DNA of 64,000 nucleotides from Bacteroidales bacterium (GCA_017429475.1 JAFROX010000001.1:124001-188000); one strand, 5' to 3'. Shown: positions 36,269 to 45,885, counted from the stretch's first letter. Numbers and translations: made by a program. The notes: generated from the letters alone by a model not told the origin.

Positions 36269-38743
36269 ATGAAAAAGATTCTCTTCACAACAGCTGTCTG
36301 TCTCGTGATTATCGGGTCAGCCATCGCCTGCAAAGGTCTTGTTGGGTCCGGCAAAGGACCGTGCGACATTTATGCAAAGGGGGGCACTCCCTGTGTCACC
36401 GCCCACAGTACCACCCGCCTGCTCTACTCCAGATACAACGGTCCGCTCTACCAGGTTGTCCGCGAGAGCGACGGAGTTTCTCTCGACATCTTTGCACAGC
36501 GCAACGGCATAGCTGACGCCGCAGCCCAGGATGCCTTCTGCAAAGGGACTGTATGCTACATCTCCACGATTTACGACCAGTCAGGAATGGGCAACGACCT
36601 GCTTCCCGCCCCTCCCGGAACCTTCCTCGGCCCCGACAAAGGCAATTTCAACACCAGTTCCATCGCTGATATGGCTCCCGCCCTGCTGGATGGCCAGAAG
36701 GTCTACGGTGCCTTCATTATGCCTGGTATGGGCTACCGCTGCAACAATGCACGCGGCCTGGCCATCGACGACGAGCCTGAAGGAATCTACTACGTAATCG
36801 ACGGACAGCACTACGACAGCGGATGCTGCTTCGACTACGGCAACTCATCTACCAACGGCCGTGCTGTAGGCACCGGCACGATGGAGACCACATACTACGG
36901 CACATCCACTGCCTGGGGCCGCGGCAACGGCGAAGGCCCCTGGATTATGTCAGATATGGAAGCCGGTCTTTTCTCAGGCTATGGTGCCAAGCAGAACGAC
37001 GTTCCTTCCATCACCGACTGGCGCTTCGTATCTGTGTTTATGAACGGTGGCGGCGGGAACCAATGGGACCTGCGCGGAGCTGACGCATCCTGCGACACCT
37101 TGACCGTCTTCTACAGTGGGCCGCGCCCCCACAGCAAGGAAGGCAGCGATGCATACTACCCTATGCACAAGAAGGGCGGAATGCTTCTCGGCAACGGCGG
37201 TGACAACGGCAACGGCTCTTCGGGCACTTTCTTCGAAGGAGTGATGACCGTCGGCTATCCCACCGAAGAAGCCATCGCTGCAGTCCAGAAAAATATTGCA
37301 GGAATGCACTATCGCACTTATCCGCTCAGTCTTTCCCGTATCACTACATTCACTCCGGGCAGCAGCGCCCAGGTCAATGTATTCATAGAAAACACCAGCG
37401 ACAAGCCCATCAAAGGTCTGGTGCTGAAAACTTCAGTACCTGAAGGATGGAGCATCTCCGGCGGAGAGCCCGCTGACATCGCCCCGGGCAATCGTTTCAC
37501 GGCCACATACACTCTCACTGCGCCCGAGGGGCGCTCTTCAGGATGGGTTGATTTCTCAGCCAGCTGGAAAGGAGGAGAGGCATCTGTAAGCAGCCGCATA
37601 CGCAGTGCCGAGGCTGTCAAGATCAACGAAGTCGCTATGGAAGGCAAAGACCTCAACCCTTTCATAGAGCTTTATAACGCTAGCCCGGCAGAAGTAGATC
37701 TTTCAGGTGTCGAACTTGTTCTGCGCCGCAGCGGACAGGCCTCAGTCCGCGCACTCACCCTGCCGAAAGGCACAAAACTCGCTTCGGGCGCATTCCTCCT
37801 TCTGGAGCAGCATCCCGATGCAGTTCTTCCCGCTCCCACAACCATCTTCACCCCCGTATCCACAGGTCCGATTATCGATTTTCCTGCAGGCCAGGACAAC
37901 CTTCCAGTCACCAGCACTGAGGGTTTCGTGGTCGGCCAGAAGATGGGCATAGCCCTTGGAGGAGAATACGAGACTGTCACCATCACTCGTATCGGAAAGC
38001 CTTCGACCCAGACCAATCTCTCACAGGCAGCTTCGGCCGGCGACACCCGGCTCCTGCTGGATGAGACAGCAAACCTTGAAGCCGGATCCGAACTGACCGT
38101 CGATACCGGCGACCGCATAGAGATAGTACGCGTAAAGACTGTCGTAACCAGCGTCGAGCGCTATGTACGCCGCTTCGGACAGCCGGAGACGCCCCGTGAG
38201 CAGGGAATCGTGGAGCTCGAATCTCCGCTCAAGCGTGACCACGCCATCGGAGTAGACGTTTCGTGCGCTGGTTCAGGAATAGACTTCACTCCAGCCACCC
38301 GTTTCGCCCACGAAAGCGGCGATGCAGTGCAGCCTCTCAGTGCCGCTCCCCAGGGGCTGTTTGCCACAGGCAAGCCTGACGAAGGCCTTGCCTACCGCTA
38401 CGCCCTTTCCACCACTGCCGGCTCCATCGCACTGGTAGATCCAGCCAGCGGAGCTGTGATTGACGCTGTGGTCTATGGTTCCCAGCAGAGCAATTCCAGC
38501 GGAAACGGAACTATCGCCAGCCCCGAACTTGCAACCCTCGAGGGAGTTCAGGACGGTGGTGGCTGCATAGCCGTAGTGCCCAGGGCCCTGTCGCCTTTCC
38601 AGCTCGCACGTATGCCGAAAGGGACTGTTCAGCCACCGGTATGCATAATGCGCTGGCCGGACGGAGCCGATGCAGACCAGCTATGCAAAGATTTCCGCCA
38701 GACGGCAGTGGCAACTCCGGGAGGTCCGAACCGCGCTGAATAA
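36269..38743 (+). CDS. GH54 alpha-L-arabinofuranosidase with NEW3-like and lamin-tail-like domains
   Basis: This 824-residue exported protein carries a GH54 catalytic domain in residues 30-350, closely resembling fungal AbfB: GPCDIYAKGGTPC, the acidic Glu231 in IMSDMEAGLFSG (nucleophile in AbfB) and Asp312 in GGDNGNG (acid/base). All three AbfB disulfide pairs are kept (Cys32-42, 91-96, 186-187). Fungal GH54 ends in a CBM42; here that is absent. Instead come a NEW3/CARDB-like beta-sandwich (about 360-430) and a lamin-tail-like segment starting KINEVAME (about 450-520). An ATG three bases upstream is equally possible. It should release arabinose from arabinoxylan. Confidence 0.9.
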   Translation: MKKILFTTAVCLVIIGSAIACKGLVGSGKGPCDIYAKGGTPCVTAHSTTRLLYSRYNGPLYQVVRESDGVSLDIFAQRNGIADAAAQDAFCKGTVCYISTIYDQSGMGNDLLPAPPGTFLGPDKGNFNTSSIADMAPALLDGQKVYGAFIMPGMGYRCNNARGLAIDDEPEGIYYVIDGQHYDSGCCFDYGNSSTNGRAVGTGTMETTYYGTSTAWGRGNGEGPWIMSDMEAGLFSGYGAKQNDVPSITDWRFVSVFMNGGGGNQWDLRGADASCDTLTVFYSGPRPHSKEGSDAYYPMHKKGGMLLGNGGDNGNGSSGTFFEGVMTVGYPTEEAIAAVQKNIAGMHYRTYPLSLSRITTFTPGSSAQVNVFIENTSDKPIKGLVLKTSVPEGWSISGGEPADIAPGNRFTATYTLTAPEGRSSGWVDFSASWKGGEASVSSRIRSAEAVKINEVAMEGKDLNPFIELYNASPAEVDLSGVELVLRRSGQASVRALTLPKGTKLASGAFLLLEQHPDAVLPAPTTIFTPVSTGPIIDFPAGQDNLPVTSTEGFVVGQKMGIALGGEYETVTITRIGKPSTQTNLSQAASAGDTRLLLDETANLEAGSELTVDTGDRIEIVRVKTVVTSVERYVRRFGQPETPREQGIVELESPLKRDHAIGVDVSCAGSGIDFTPATRFAHESGDAVQPLSAAPQGLFATGKPDEGLAYRYALSTTAGSIALVDPASGAVIDAVVYGSQQSNSSGNGTIASPELATLEGVQDGGGCIAVVPRALSPFQLARMPKGTVQPPVCIMRWPDGADADQLCKDFRQTAVATPGGPNRAE

Positions 38744-38748
38744 TCGGA

Positions 38749-38931
38749 TTATCTATACCACTTTGTGACAATGGGCTTCCCTTCTGCATCCAGGAGGGGA
38801 GTCAGGCCACCGCCGTATCCGCGGCAGACATAGAGATAGTTCACGCCCGTTTCCTTGTCTACAATGACAATGGCATCTGTCATAAAGCTTACGCCTTCCT
38901 TTTCTTTGATGTCAAATCTGTCGTTTTCCAT
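38749..38931 (-). CDS. DUF6440 family small protein
   Basis: This 60-residue protein has the compact pattern VDKETGVNYLYVCRGYGGGLTPLLDAEGKP, which I recognise as DUF6440, a small beta-strand protein of unknown function. It has no signal peptide or membrane segment. It converges with the GH54 gene with five bases between stops and lies 16 bases downstream of the DMT transporter, so it is probably cotranscribed with that gene. Confidence 0.7.
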   Translation of the reverse strand: MENDRFDIKEKEGVSFMTDAIVIVDKETGVNYLYVCRGYGGGLTPLLDAEGKPIVTKWYR

Positions 38932-38947
38932 AGCAGTATCTATTTGT

Positions 38948-39883
38948 TTACCTTGATCCCAGATAGAGGAATATCATACCGACCAGCATTATAAGCAAAG
39001 CGTGCGCCTTGTGCCGCAGGTACTTCTCCTTGAGGAATATGGCGGCAAAGAGGAAGCTGACCACTACGCTTGCGCGCTTGATCATCGACACTACGCCGAC
39101 CAGGCAGTCCGGCTGTTCAAGCGTGTACATATACACGAAATCCGCCAGCACGAGGAAGACGCTTATCATCGGAATCGCCACCCTCCATTCGAAGGGAGTG
39201 TCCTTGCTGCGCTGCGGCCTCCAGACGAAAAGCAGGATGAACAGCATTATTATGCTCTGATATATGTTGTACCATACGAGTACGGTCATACGGTCCAGTC
39301 CGACGCCACCTTTCTCTACAGGAGCCAGAAGATAGCGGTCATAGAGTCCCGACGCGGCTCCTATCACTGCAGAGAGAATCAGCAGGAATATCCACCTGTT
39401 ACGTTTGAAGTCTATACCCTCTTTCTTGCCGCCGATACCAAGCAGATAGAACGAAAGGGCGGCGAAGAACACTCCGACCCACTGATAGGCGTTGAGCCTT
39501 TCACCGAAGAGCAGCATACCGCCGAGGAGCACCATAACGGGGCGCGTGGCATTTACCGGGCCGACTATTGTCAGAGGCAGGTTCTTCAGGGCATAATAGC
39601 CGCTTGCCCACGAAGACAGGACGATGACGCTCTTGAGAAGGATGTATTTGTGCACCTGCCAGTCTCCGCCCGCCACGTGGAACACGGTTCCACCAAGCAT
39701 GCCCGCCCTGGAAAAGATGAGCCAGGGGACCAGCAGCAAGGAACTGAACAGGGTGTTCAGGAACAGTACCGGAAGGACTGCGTTGCCGTGCAGCGACAAC
39801 TTCTTGAAGGAGTCGTAGAAGCCGTATAGAACGGCGGCGATGAAAGCGGTGCTGATCCACATACGGGGCTCAAAGATAAACAT
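38948..39883 (-). CDS. DMT/EamA-type membrane transporter
   Basis: This 311-residue protein has about ten hydrophobic helices in two repeats of the drug/metabolite-transporter superfamily. The first EamA-like repeat ends LGIGGKK near residue 153 and the second starts with IFLLILSAVIGAASGLYDRY. NATRPVMVLLGG and FLKEKYLRHK mark the ends of the two halves. The substrate is unknown; sugars or metabolites are possible in view of neighbouring genes, but this is inference. An ATG seven codons downstream is an alternative start. Confidence 0.8.
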   Translation of the reverse strand: MFIFEPRMWISTAFIAAVLYGFYDSFKKLSLHGNAVLPVLFLNTLFSSLLLVPWLIFSRAGMLGGTVFHVAGGDWQVHKYILLKSVIVLSSWASGYYALKNLPLTIVGPVNATRPVMVLLGGMLLFGERLNAYQWVGVFFAALSFYLLGIGGKKEGIDFKRNRWIFLLILSAVIGAASGLYDRYLLAPVEKGGVGLDRMTVLVWYNIYQSIIMLFILLFVWRPQRSKDTPFEWRVAIPMISVFLVLADFVYMYTLEQPDCLVGVVSMIKRASVVVSFLFAAIFLKEKYLRHKAHALLIMLVGMIFLYLGSR

Positions 39884-39887
39884 TTCT

Positions 39888-39895
39888 TATATTTG
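39888..39895 (+). promoter_or_regulatory. -7 promoter box (TATATTTG) before the lactonase gene
   Basis: TATATTTG matches TAnnTTTG exactly and lies 23 bases before the ATG at 39919, between divergent genes. Confidence 0.55.
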
Positions 39896-39918
39896 TTCAG
39901 GAAAAGGAGAAATCAGCG

Positions 39919-41040
39919 ATGAAAGCAATCAAGAGATATTTGCCTTTTGCGGCATTGTTCGCACTTCAGATTCTTGCCGCCGGTTGCGGAAAGTCACAGT
40001 TGGAAATGATTGTCGGGACCTATACCGACAACGGCAGCTACGGGCTTTACAGCTACCGGTTCGATGTAAAAAGCGGTGACGCTTCCGTGCTTGACAGTGC
40101 GGATGCTGTGAATCCTTCTTTTGCCATATACCGCAAAGGGACAGTATATGCCGTGCGCGAGACAAATGACCCTGAAGCCGCCGTTGCATCATATCGTTTC
40201 AACCGGAAGAACGGCTCTTTCCGTCTGACATCCAGCCTTACGTCAGCGGGAGCGGATCCCTGCCACCTCTCCACCAACGGCCGATACCTGCTCTCTTCGA
40301 ATTACACCGGAGGCACTCTTTCGGTCTTTCAGTTAAGCCGCAACGGAAAGATAAAGTCTGTCAAGGGTGGCCCCGTAGCAGTGGTATCAGGCTCGACAGG
40401 AGGCCCGGACCTTTCAAGACAGGAATCGCCGCACATCCACTGTTCAGTTTATTCTCCAGACGGCAAATATGTCTTCGCCAGCGACTTCAGCGCCGATCGG
40501 ATCCTGCGTTTCGAAGCCACGGGTTCTGGTATTTCTCCTTCAGTCGACGACTCGGAGGATATGGTTGCATATCAGCTCGATCCGGATTACGGTCCCAGAC
40601 ATATTGTCTTTTCTCCAAACGGAAAGTTTTTATATGTGATAGGAGAATTGTCCGGAACAGTGACCTCGTTCAGTTATAAAAAGGGGAAACTCACCAGGAT
40701 CGGCGTAGTCGATGCCGACCCGTATGACGGCCATGGAAGCGCAGACATCCATACCTCACCCGACGGCAAATTCCTATATGTAAGCAACAGGCTGGTGAAT
40801 GACGGCATATCCATCTTCTCTGTCCGAAAAAACGGAAACCTTGAATTCGTTGCAAACCAGGCAACCCGGATTCATCCCCGCAATTTCAACATCACTCCGG
40901 ACGGACGTTTCCTGCTTTGCGCCTGCCGTGATTCCGATATGATACAGGTATTCTCGCGGGATGTACGCACAGGAATGCTCACAGACACCGGACGGAATAT
41001 ACTCGTCCGGCATCCTGTGTGCATAGAGTGGGTTCGGTAA
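39919..41040 (+). CDS. Lactonase family beta-propeller lipoprotein (6-phosphogluconolactonase-like)
   Basis: This 373-residue lipoprotein (lipobox LAAGC) is a seven-bladed beta-propeller of the YbhE/lactonase family. Visible blade motifs are GTYTDNGSYGLYSY, STNGRYLLSSNYTGGTLSVF, SPHIHCSVYSPDGKYVFASD and the later GSADIHTSPDGKFLYVSNR. YbhE hydrolyses 6-phosphogluconolactone, but an exported lipoprotein is unlikely to meet that phosphorylated sugar, so a sugar lactone or uronolactone substrate is more plausible. It diverges from the DMT transporter and converges with the GH3 gene. Confidence 0.85.
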   Translation: MKAIKRYLPFAALFALQILAAGCGKSQLEMIVGTYTDNGSYGLYSYRFDVKSGDASVLDSADAVNPSFAIYRKGTVYAVRETNDPEAAVASYRFNRKNGSFRLTSSLTSAGADPCHLSTNGRYLLSSNYTGGTLSVFQLSRNGKIKSVKGGPVAVVSGSTGGPDLSRQESPHIHCSVYSPDGKYVFASDFSADRILRFEATGSGISPSVDDSEDMVAYQLDPDYGPRHIVFSPNGKFLYVIGELSGTVTSFSYKKGKLTRIGVVDADPYDGHGSADIHTSPDGKFLYVSNRLVNDGISIFSVRKNGNLEFVANQATRIHPRNFNITPDGRFLLCACRDSDMIQVFSRDVRTGMLTDTGRNILVRHPVCIEWVR

Positions 41041-41044
41041 CCTA

Positions 41045-43372
41045 TCAGTCGATATTCGGTGTATCCCAGATCTTGGTGTCCGTGCAGTTGACAAGGACGC
41101 CTTGTCCGCCGCAAGAGATGCGGAACTCTCCTTTCTCCAGACGCCACTTGCCGTCAGCACCCACGAAAGCCAGTTCATTGGCGGGCAGTTCGAAGTTCAC
41201 CGTCTTGCTCTCACCTGCTTTCAGAGATATCTTCTCGAAACCGCGGAGCCTCTTCACATCAGGAATAAGCGAAGCCACGAGGTCGGAGCTGTAGAGAAGC
41301 ACAGCCTCCTTGCCTTCACGGTCGCCTGTGTTGGTCACCTTTACGGAGAGCTGCAGCACGTCGCCGGCCTTGAAGTTTTCTGAGCCCAGGAGTTTGAAGT
41401 CGCTGTATGCGAAGCTGGTGTAGCTCAGACCGAAGCCGAAAGGCCATTGGACGTCCATTATTGCATCATAGTTGTACGAACCGTCCATCACTTCGCGATG
41501 CTCGGACACTTTGTAGTCGTAGGTGTGCAGGGCGTTGATATGTTTGGGATATGTGAACGGAAGTTTGCCTGAGAAATTCTCGTCACCTGCCAGCAGTGCG
41601 GCGAGAGCGTCGCCTCCATAGTTTGAAGGAAGCATCACGTCAACTACGGCCCTGGTCAGCGGCTCGATGTCGCCGATGATGCGGGGACGGCCCTCGTTGA
41701 GCACGAGGATGACCGGCTTGCCGGTAGCTGCAAGTGCCTTCACCAGATCCTTCTGGTTGGCCGACAGGTTAAGGTCGTCGGTATTGCCGGGAGTTTCGCA
41801 GTAGCTGTTCTCACCCACGCAGCAGACAATCACATCGACGGTGCGGGCCACGTTCACAGCCTGTTGGATGCTTGCTACGATGTCGTGCTCCCACATACCG
41901 TAGCGCTCGTCATACACGACTCCGGGAACCCAGGTGACCTTGTCCGGGAAACGCTGGCTCAGCGCCTCCTGGAAAGTGTTGTACTGCGGCACGAAATTGT
42001 CGGCGCTGCCCTGCCAGGTGTAGCTCCAGCCGCCGTTCATCGCACGAAGGCTGTTGGCGTTGGGCCCTGTGACCAGGATGCGCTCGGTGCCCTTGAGAGG
42101 AAGGATGCCGCCATCATTCTTGAGAAGAACCTCAGACTCGACTGCAGCGGCATAAGATTCCTTGGCGAAACGCTCTCCTGCAAATTCAGGATAATCATAT
42201 TCCCAGGTGGGGTTGTCGAAAAGGCCCAGACGGACTTTGAGACGCAGAACCCGGCGAACGGCATCGTCAATGCGTGACATAGGGATTTCTCCGGATTCTG
42301 CCAGATCAACAATCACGTTTACGCACTCGGGGTCATAGGGATCCATAATCATATCGATGCCGGAATTGATGCCCAGTGCCACAGCCTCGTGCTTGTTTGC
42401 AGCGACGTGGTCACGGGTAAACAGGTTGTCAATGTCAGCCCAGTCGGTCACCAGCATTCCGTCCCAACCAAGCTGCTCCTTAACCCATTCTGTGAGAAGG
42501 GTCCTGTTTGCGTGGGTGGGTATGCCATTGATTGATGCTGAATTGACCATTGCGGTGAGGGCGCCGGCCTGGAAGCACTCCTTGAACGGACGGAAGAACT
42601 TCTCGCGAAGGTCGTTCTCTACAATATAGGCAGGGGTGCGGTCCTTGCCTGTGTGCGGCACGCCGTAGCCCATAAAATGCTTGATGCTGACGGCAGCGTG
42701 TTCCAGGTCAACGTGATTGGGATCTGAGCCCTGAATGGCCTGAGTTTCGGTGCGTGCCATCTCTGCCTGCAGATAAGGGTCTTCACCCCAGCTTTCCCAC
42801 ATACGCGGCCAACGAGGATCGCGACCGAGGTCCATTACGGGCGAGAACACCCAGGGCACCTGAGCGGCGCGGGTCTCATAGGCCAGGGCTTCTCCCATCA
42901 TCCGCGGATAATCGCGGTTGAATGTAGCTGCAAGGTTAATTTCCTGCGGATAGAAAGAGCCTTCAATCAGATATGTGGCACCGTGGATCATATCCAGTCC
43001 GTAGATGCAGGGAATGCCGATAGCTTCCATCGATTTGTCCTGTATCTGCTTCACCATCGCTGCAGTATGCTCGCGGGAATGGGCAGCGTCGTGCATCACG
43101 TTCAGGATGGAGCCGACCTTGTATTCACCGATGACCTTGTCGAGTTTGGCAGGGTCTATGGCTTCGTGAGTGTCGTCTTCCAGCACAGAAATGTTGATCT
43201 GGACCATCTGTCCGGCCTTCTCCTTGAGGGTCATTTTCTTGAGGACGCTCTCAACTTTGGCCTCGACTTCTTTGTCGTAAGGAATCGCTTCCTTCTTTAC
43301 GGTATTGCTCGTACATGACAGAACCATCAGCGCTGCTATAGCTGCTGTCGCAAATTTCAATATTGATTTCAT
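41045..43372 (-). CDS. GH3 beta-glucosidase/beta-xylosidase lipoprotein
   Basis: This 775-residue lipoprotein (lipobox VLSC, Cys20) has the GH3 N-terminal barrel (FNRDYPRMMG, SPVMDLGRDPRWPR), nucleophile Asp310 in LVTDWAD, the C-terminal GH3 alpha/beta domain (ILVTGPNANSLRAMNGGWSY) and a fibronectin-III-like end (VKVTNTGDREGKEAVLLY). It would release glucose or xylose from oligomers in the periplasm. Specificity is uncertain: BglX-like enzymes favour glucosides, but the xylan context is suggestive. The gene ends five bases from convergent lactonase. Confidence 0.92.
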   Translation of the reverse strand: MKSILKFATAAIAALMVLSCTSNTVKKEAIPYDKEVEAKVESVLKKMTLKEKAGQMVQINISVLEDDTHEAIDPAKLDKVIGEYKVGSILNVMHDAAHSREHTAAMVKQIQDKSMEAIGIPCIYGLDMIHGATYLIEGSFYPQEINLAATFNRDYPRMMGEALAYETRAAQVPWVFSPVMDLGRDPRWPRMWESWGEDPYLQAEMARTETQAIQGSDPNHVDLEHAAVSIKHFMGYGVPHTGKDRTPAYIVENDLREKFFRPFKECFQAGALTAMVNSASINGIPTHANRTLLTEWVKEQLGWDGMLVTDWADIDNLFTRDHVAANKHEAVALGINSGIDMIMDPYDPECVNVIVDLAESGEIPMSRIDDAVRRVLRLKVRLGLFDNPTWEYDYPEFAGERFAKESYAAAVESEVLLKNDGGILPLKGTERILVTGPNANSLRAMNGGWSYTWQGSADNFVPQYNTFQEALSQRFPDKVTWVPGVVYDERYGMWEHDIVASIQQAVNVARTVDVIVCCVGENSYCETPGNTDDLNLSANQKDLVKALAATGKPVILVLNEGRPRIIGDIEPLTRAVVDVMLPSNYGGDALAALLAGDENFSGKLPFTYPKHINALHTYDYKVSEHREVMDGSYNYDAIMDVQWPFGFGLSYTSFAYSDFKLLGSENFKAGDVLQLSVKVTNTGDREGKEAVLLYSSDLVASLIPDVKRLRGFEKISLKAGESKTVNFELPANELAFVGADGKWRLEKGEFRISCGGQGVLVNCTDTKIWDTPNID

Positions 43373-43382
43373 ACTATGATTG

Positions 43383-45077
43383 TTATTTCTTCTTGCCTGC
43401 ACTGTCGCGCTTATCAGGTTCGTCACCACGGGACTTCTTGTAGAGGAAGCGGCGGATCTTCTGGGTGGCGGTCTTCTCAAACGGCTCTTTCATCGCGTTG
43501 ACCTCGCTGATCTTCGAATTCTTGCCGACGGCCCTGTTCACGAAGTCCAGGACAGCTTTCTTGCGCGCCTCCAATTCTTCGAAGAACTTGTCCTCATTGG
43601 CCTGGTTCCAGTCAAGCACGTTGTCGTCGAATTTAACGAGAGCCACAAGTTTTCCGTCACGCTCCATCACGAGAGATTCATTGACGCCTTCAATGTCGTT
43701 GATGACTGTCTCGATCTCTTCCGGATAGATATTCTCGCCTGAAGGGCCGAGGATGGTGTTGTTCAGACGGCCCTTGATGAATACATATCCGTCCTTGTCG
43801 ATATATCCGACATCGTTGGTGTGGAACCAACCCTGATCGTCAAGCACCTGCTTGGTCCTTTCGGGATCCTTGTAATAGCCAAGCATCACATTGTCGCCGC
43901 GGCAAACGATTTCACCTTCACCCGTATTGGGATCGACATTGTCGAGCCGGACCTCGACTCCCCACGAAACGACTCCGGTGGAGCCGACTTTCTTGCGCTT
44001 TTTCTCGATTACATTCGCCACGAGCGGAGCCGTCTCAGTCAGGCCGTAACCGACAGCATACGGGAATTTGCAGTCCTTGAGGAACTGTTCCACTGACGGG
44101 TCGAGTTTGGAGCCTCCGATGCCGAAGAAGCGCAGCTTGCCGCCGAAAGTCTTCTTCAGACGGCCGCCGATGAGCCAGTGCAGCAGGAAAGGCAGTTTCT
44201 GATCCATCCAGGTCAGCACGCGGCTGCCCTTTATGGTCGGCAGAATGCTGCCCTTGTATACTTTCTCTATCACGAGGGGGACGGAAAGGATGGTGGTCGG
44301 ACGCACTTTCTTCATTGCCGGCAGCAGTATGGACGGAGTAGGCGGCTTGGGAAGATAGTAGGTGCAGGCTCCCACATAGAAACTGTACATCGTGCTGACA
44401 TTCATCTCATATGCGTGAGCGATGGGCAGAATGGACAGGAAACGGTCATTCTTGTCGCTTGGCTGCGCCTTGTACGAAGCCCTGAGGTTGTGGCAGATAT
44501 TGCGGTGCGAGAGCATAACGCCCTTTGCGTTTCCTGTGGTGCCGGACGTATAGATGATGCAGGCCAGGTCATCGGGATTGGGTTCCTTGACCCAACCGTC
44601 GCACTGGAACGCCTCATCATCCTTCTTTATGAATTCAAGAGTCTCGATATCGATGACCAGGGTCATCTTGTCGAAACATTCCTGGCTGAGCTTGTGTTTC
44701 AACCTTTGAGAGATGAATATGACCTTGCTCTCGGAGTGGTTCAGTATGTTGGTGACTTCGTTCTCAGAACTGTCGGGCAGGATGGGTATTGAAACACGCC
44801 CGAAAGCAGTCGTGGCAAAGAATGCCAGTGTCCAGTTGGGCATGCTCTGCGACAGGATGGCAACCTTGTCGCCAGCCCTGATGCCGAAGCGTGACATACG
44901 CTGTGACAGCTGGTCGCAGGCGTGACGGAAACTGCCGTAGGTGTATGCCTGGGTTCCGTCGACGAACTGGCTGGCAGGCCTTTTTACATATTTTGTAGTT
45001 GAATATTCGTAAACGCGTTGCAGAGTCGTATTGTTGACTTCGCGGAATCTGTTTCTGGCCTTATAAGGGGACTTCAT
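43383..45077 (-). CDS. Long-chain acyl-CoA synthetase-like AMP-binding protein
   Basis: This 564-residue adenylate-forming enzyme activates carboxylic acids with ATP, then usually CoA. Signature motifs are IIYTSGTTGNAKGVMLSH (P-loop-like), YGLTETAPLV and GWFHTNDVGYIDKDGYVFIKGR (A8 hinge). I use ATG 45077, which lies 24 bases after a promoter box; an upstream TTG in the same frame lies within that box. A related gene starts at 63112. Its role beside glycosidase genes is unclear; it is probably lipid metabolism. It starts just upstream of GH3 on the same strand (10-base gap). Confidence 0.88.
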   Translation of the reverse strand: MKSPYKARNRFREVNNTTLQRVYEYSTTKYVKRPASQFVDGTQAYTYGSFRHACDQLSQRMSRFGIRAGDKVAILSQSMPNWTLAFFATTAFGRVSIPILPDSSENEVTNILNHSESKVIFISQRLKHKLSQECFDKMTLVIDIETLEFIKKDDEAFQCDGWVKEPNPDDLACIIYTSGTTGNAKGVMLSHRNICHNLRASYKAQPSDKNDRFLSILPIAHAYEMNVSTMYSFYVGACTYYLPKPPTPSILLPAMKKVRPTTILSVPLVIEKVYKGSILPTIKGSRVLTWMDQKLPFLLHWLIGGRLKKTFGGKLRFFGIGGSKLDPSVEQFLKDCKFPYAVGYGLTETAPLVANVIEKKRKKVGSTGVVSWGVEVRLDNVDPNTGEGEIVCRGDNVMLGYYKDPERTKQVLDDQGWFHTNDVGYIDKDGYVFIKGRLNNTILGPSGENIYPEEIETVINDIEGVNESLVMERDGKLVALVKFDDNVLDWNQANEDKFFEELEARKKAVLDFVNRAVGKNSKISEVNAMKEPFEKTATQKIRRFLYKKSRGDEPDKRDSAGKKK

Positions 45078-45101
45078 AGGTTCAGGTTGTTTTTGCGGCG
45101 G

Positions 45102-45109
45102 CAAAGATA
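45102..45109 (-). promoter_or_regulatory. -7 promoter box (TATCTTTG) before the acyl-CoA ligase gene
   Basis: On the minus strand TATCTTTG matches TAnnTTTG and sits 24 bases upstream of the ATG at 45077, a normal leader length. Confidence 0.55.
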
Positions 45110-45151
45110 ACCTTTTGGAGCAAAAAAATAAAATACCGGGTCCCTGCCAGG

Positions 45152-45859
45152 TTATTTGTGATATACCCAGTCAGGATATGAAAGGCTGTTGATGCGGGAC
45201 GATATGGTATTGGCCTGCTTCGTGACATAGTTGCCGGGCTTCACGGGAGAGCGTTTGAGCGGAGACGGAAGACAGGCCGCAAGCAGGCAGGCCTGACGAC
45301 GGTTGATTTCAGAGGCAGGCTTCTCCCAATACTGGTTTGCAGCCGCCTGGACGCCATATATCCCCTTGCCCATCTCGGCGACGTTCAGGTATACCTCGAG
45401 AATACGCTCCTTGCCCCACAGCCATTCTATAAGGAAAGTGAAATATGTTTCGAACCCCTTGCGGATGAAATCTCGCCGGTGCGTGCAGAAGACGTTCTTG
45501 GCCGTCTGCTGGGAGATCGAACTACCTCCCCTGTTGGCCTTCCCTGCTTTGCGGTCCTTGGCAGCCTGCTTGATTGCCTTCCGGTCGAAACCGTCGTGGT
45601 CGAAGAACAGATTGTCCTCCGAGGCTATGACGGCACGTGCCATATCCGAAGAAATCTTGTCGTAGGAAACCCATTTGTAGCGGGTCTTGAAATCTTTGTC
45701 GGCACGGAACTCGATGGCCCGCTGCACCATCAGCGGAGTGGCTACGGGAGGAATCCATTTGAGCAGCAGCACCCACAGGAAGGTCAGCAAGAGGAAGGCA
45801 ACCGGTATCTTTATCAGCACCAGCACCAGGAATCTTCGCAGAAGGCTCTTCTTTTTCAC
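45152..45859 (-). CDS. mtgA: Monofunctional peptidoglycan glycosyltransferase
   Basis: This 235-residue inner-membrane protein has an N-terminal basic stretch and one membrane helix (residues 14-34), then a GT51 transglycosylase domain. Motifs are ASEDNLFFDHDGFD (catalytic Glu), RGGSSISQQTAKN and LEVYLNVAEMGKGIYG, all diagnostic of GT51. It polymerises lipid II into glycan strands without a transpeptidase domain. The start is a GTG at 45859, four bases from the -7 box, implying a very short leader. It diverges from the tyrosine phosphatase gene. Confidence 0.93.
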   Translation of the reverse strand: MKKKSLLRRFLVLVLIKIPVAFLLLTFLWVLLLKWIPPVATPLMVQRAIEFRADKDFKTRYKWVSYDKISSDMARAVIASEDNLFFDHDGFDRKAIKQAAKDRKAGKANRGGSSISQQTAKNVFCTHRRDFIRKGFETYFTFLIEWLWGKERILEVYLNVAEMGKGIYGVQAAANQYWEKPASEINRRQACLLAACLPSPLKRSPVKPGNYVTKQANTISSRINSLSYPDWVYHK

Positions 45860-45863
45860 GCCG

Positions 45864-45871
45864 CAAAGTTA
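45864..45871 (-). promoter_or_regulatory. -7 promoter box (TAACTTTG) for mtgA
   Basis: On the minus strand TAACTTTG matches TAnnTTTG and ends four bases before the GTG start of mtgA. It mirrors an identical box on the plus strand at 45886-45893. Confidence 0.5.
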
Positions 45872-45885
45872 TCTTTTTTTTGTGG

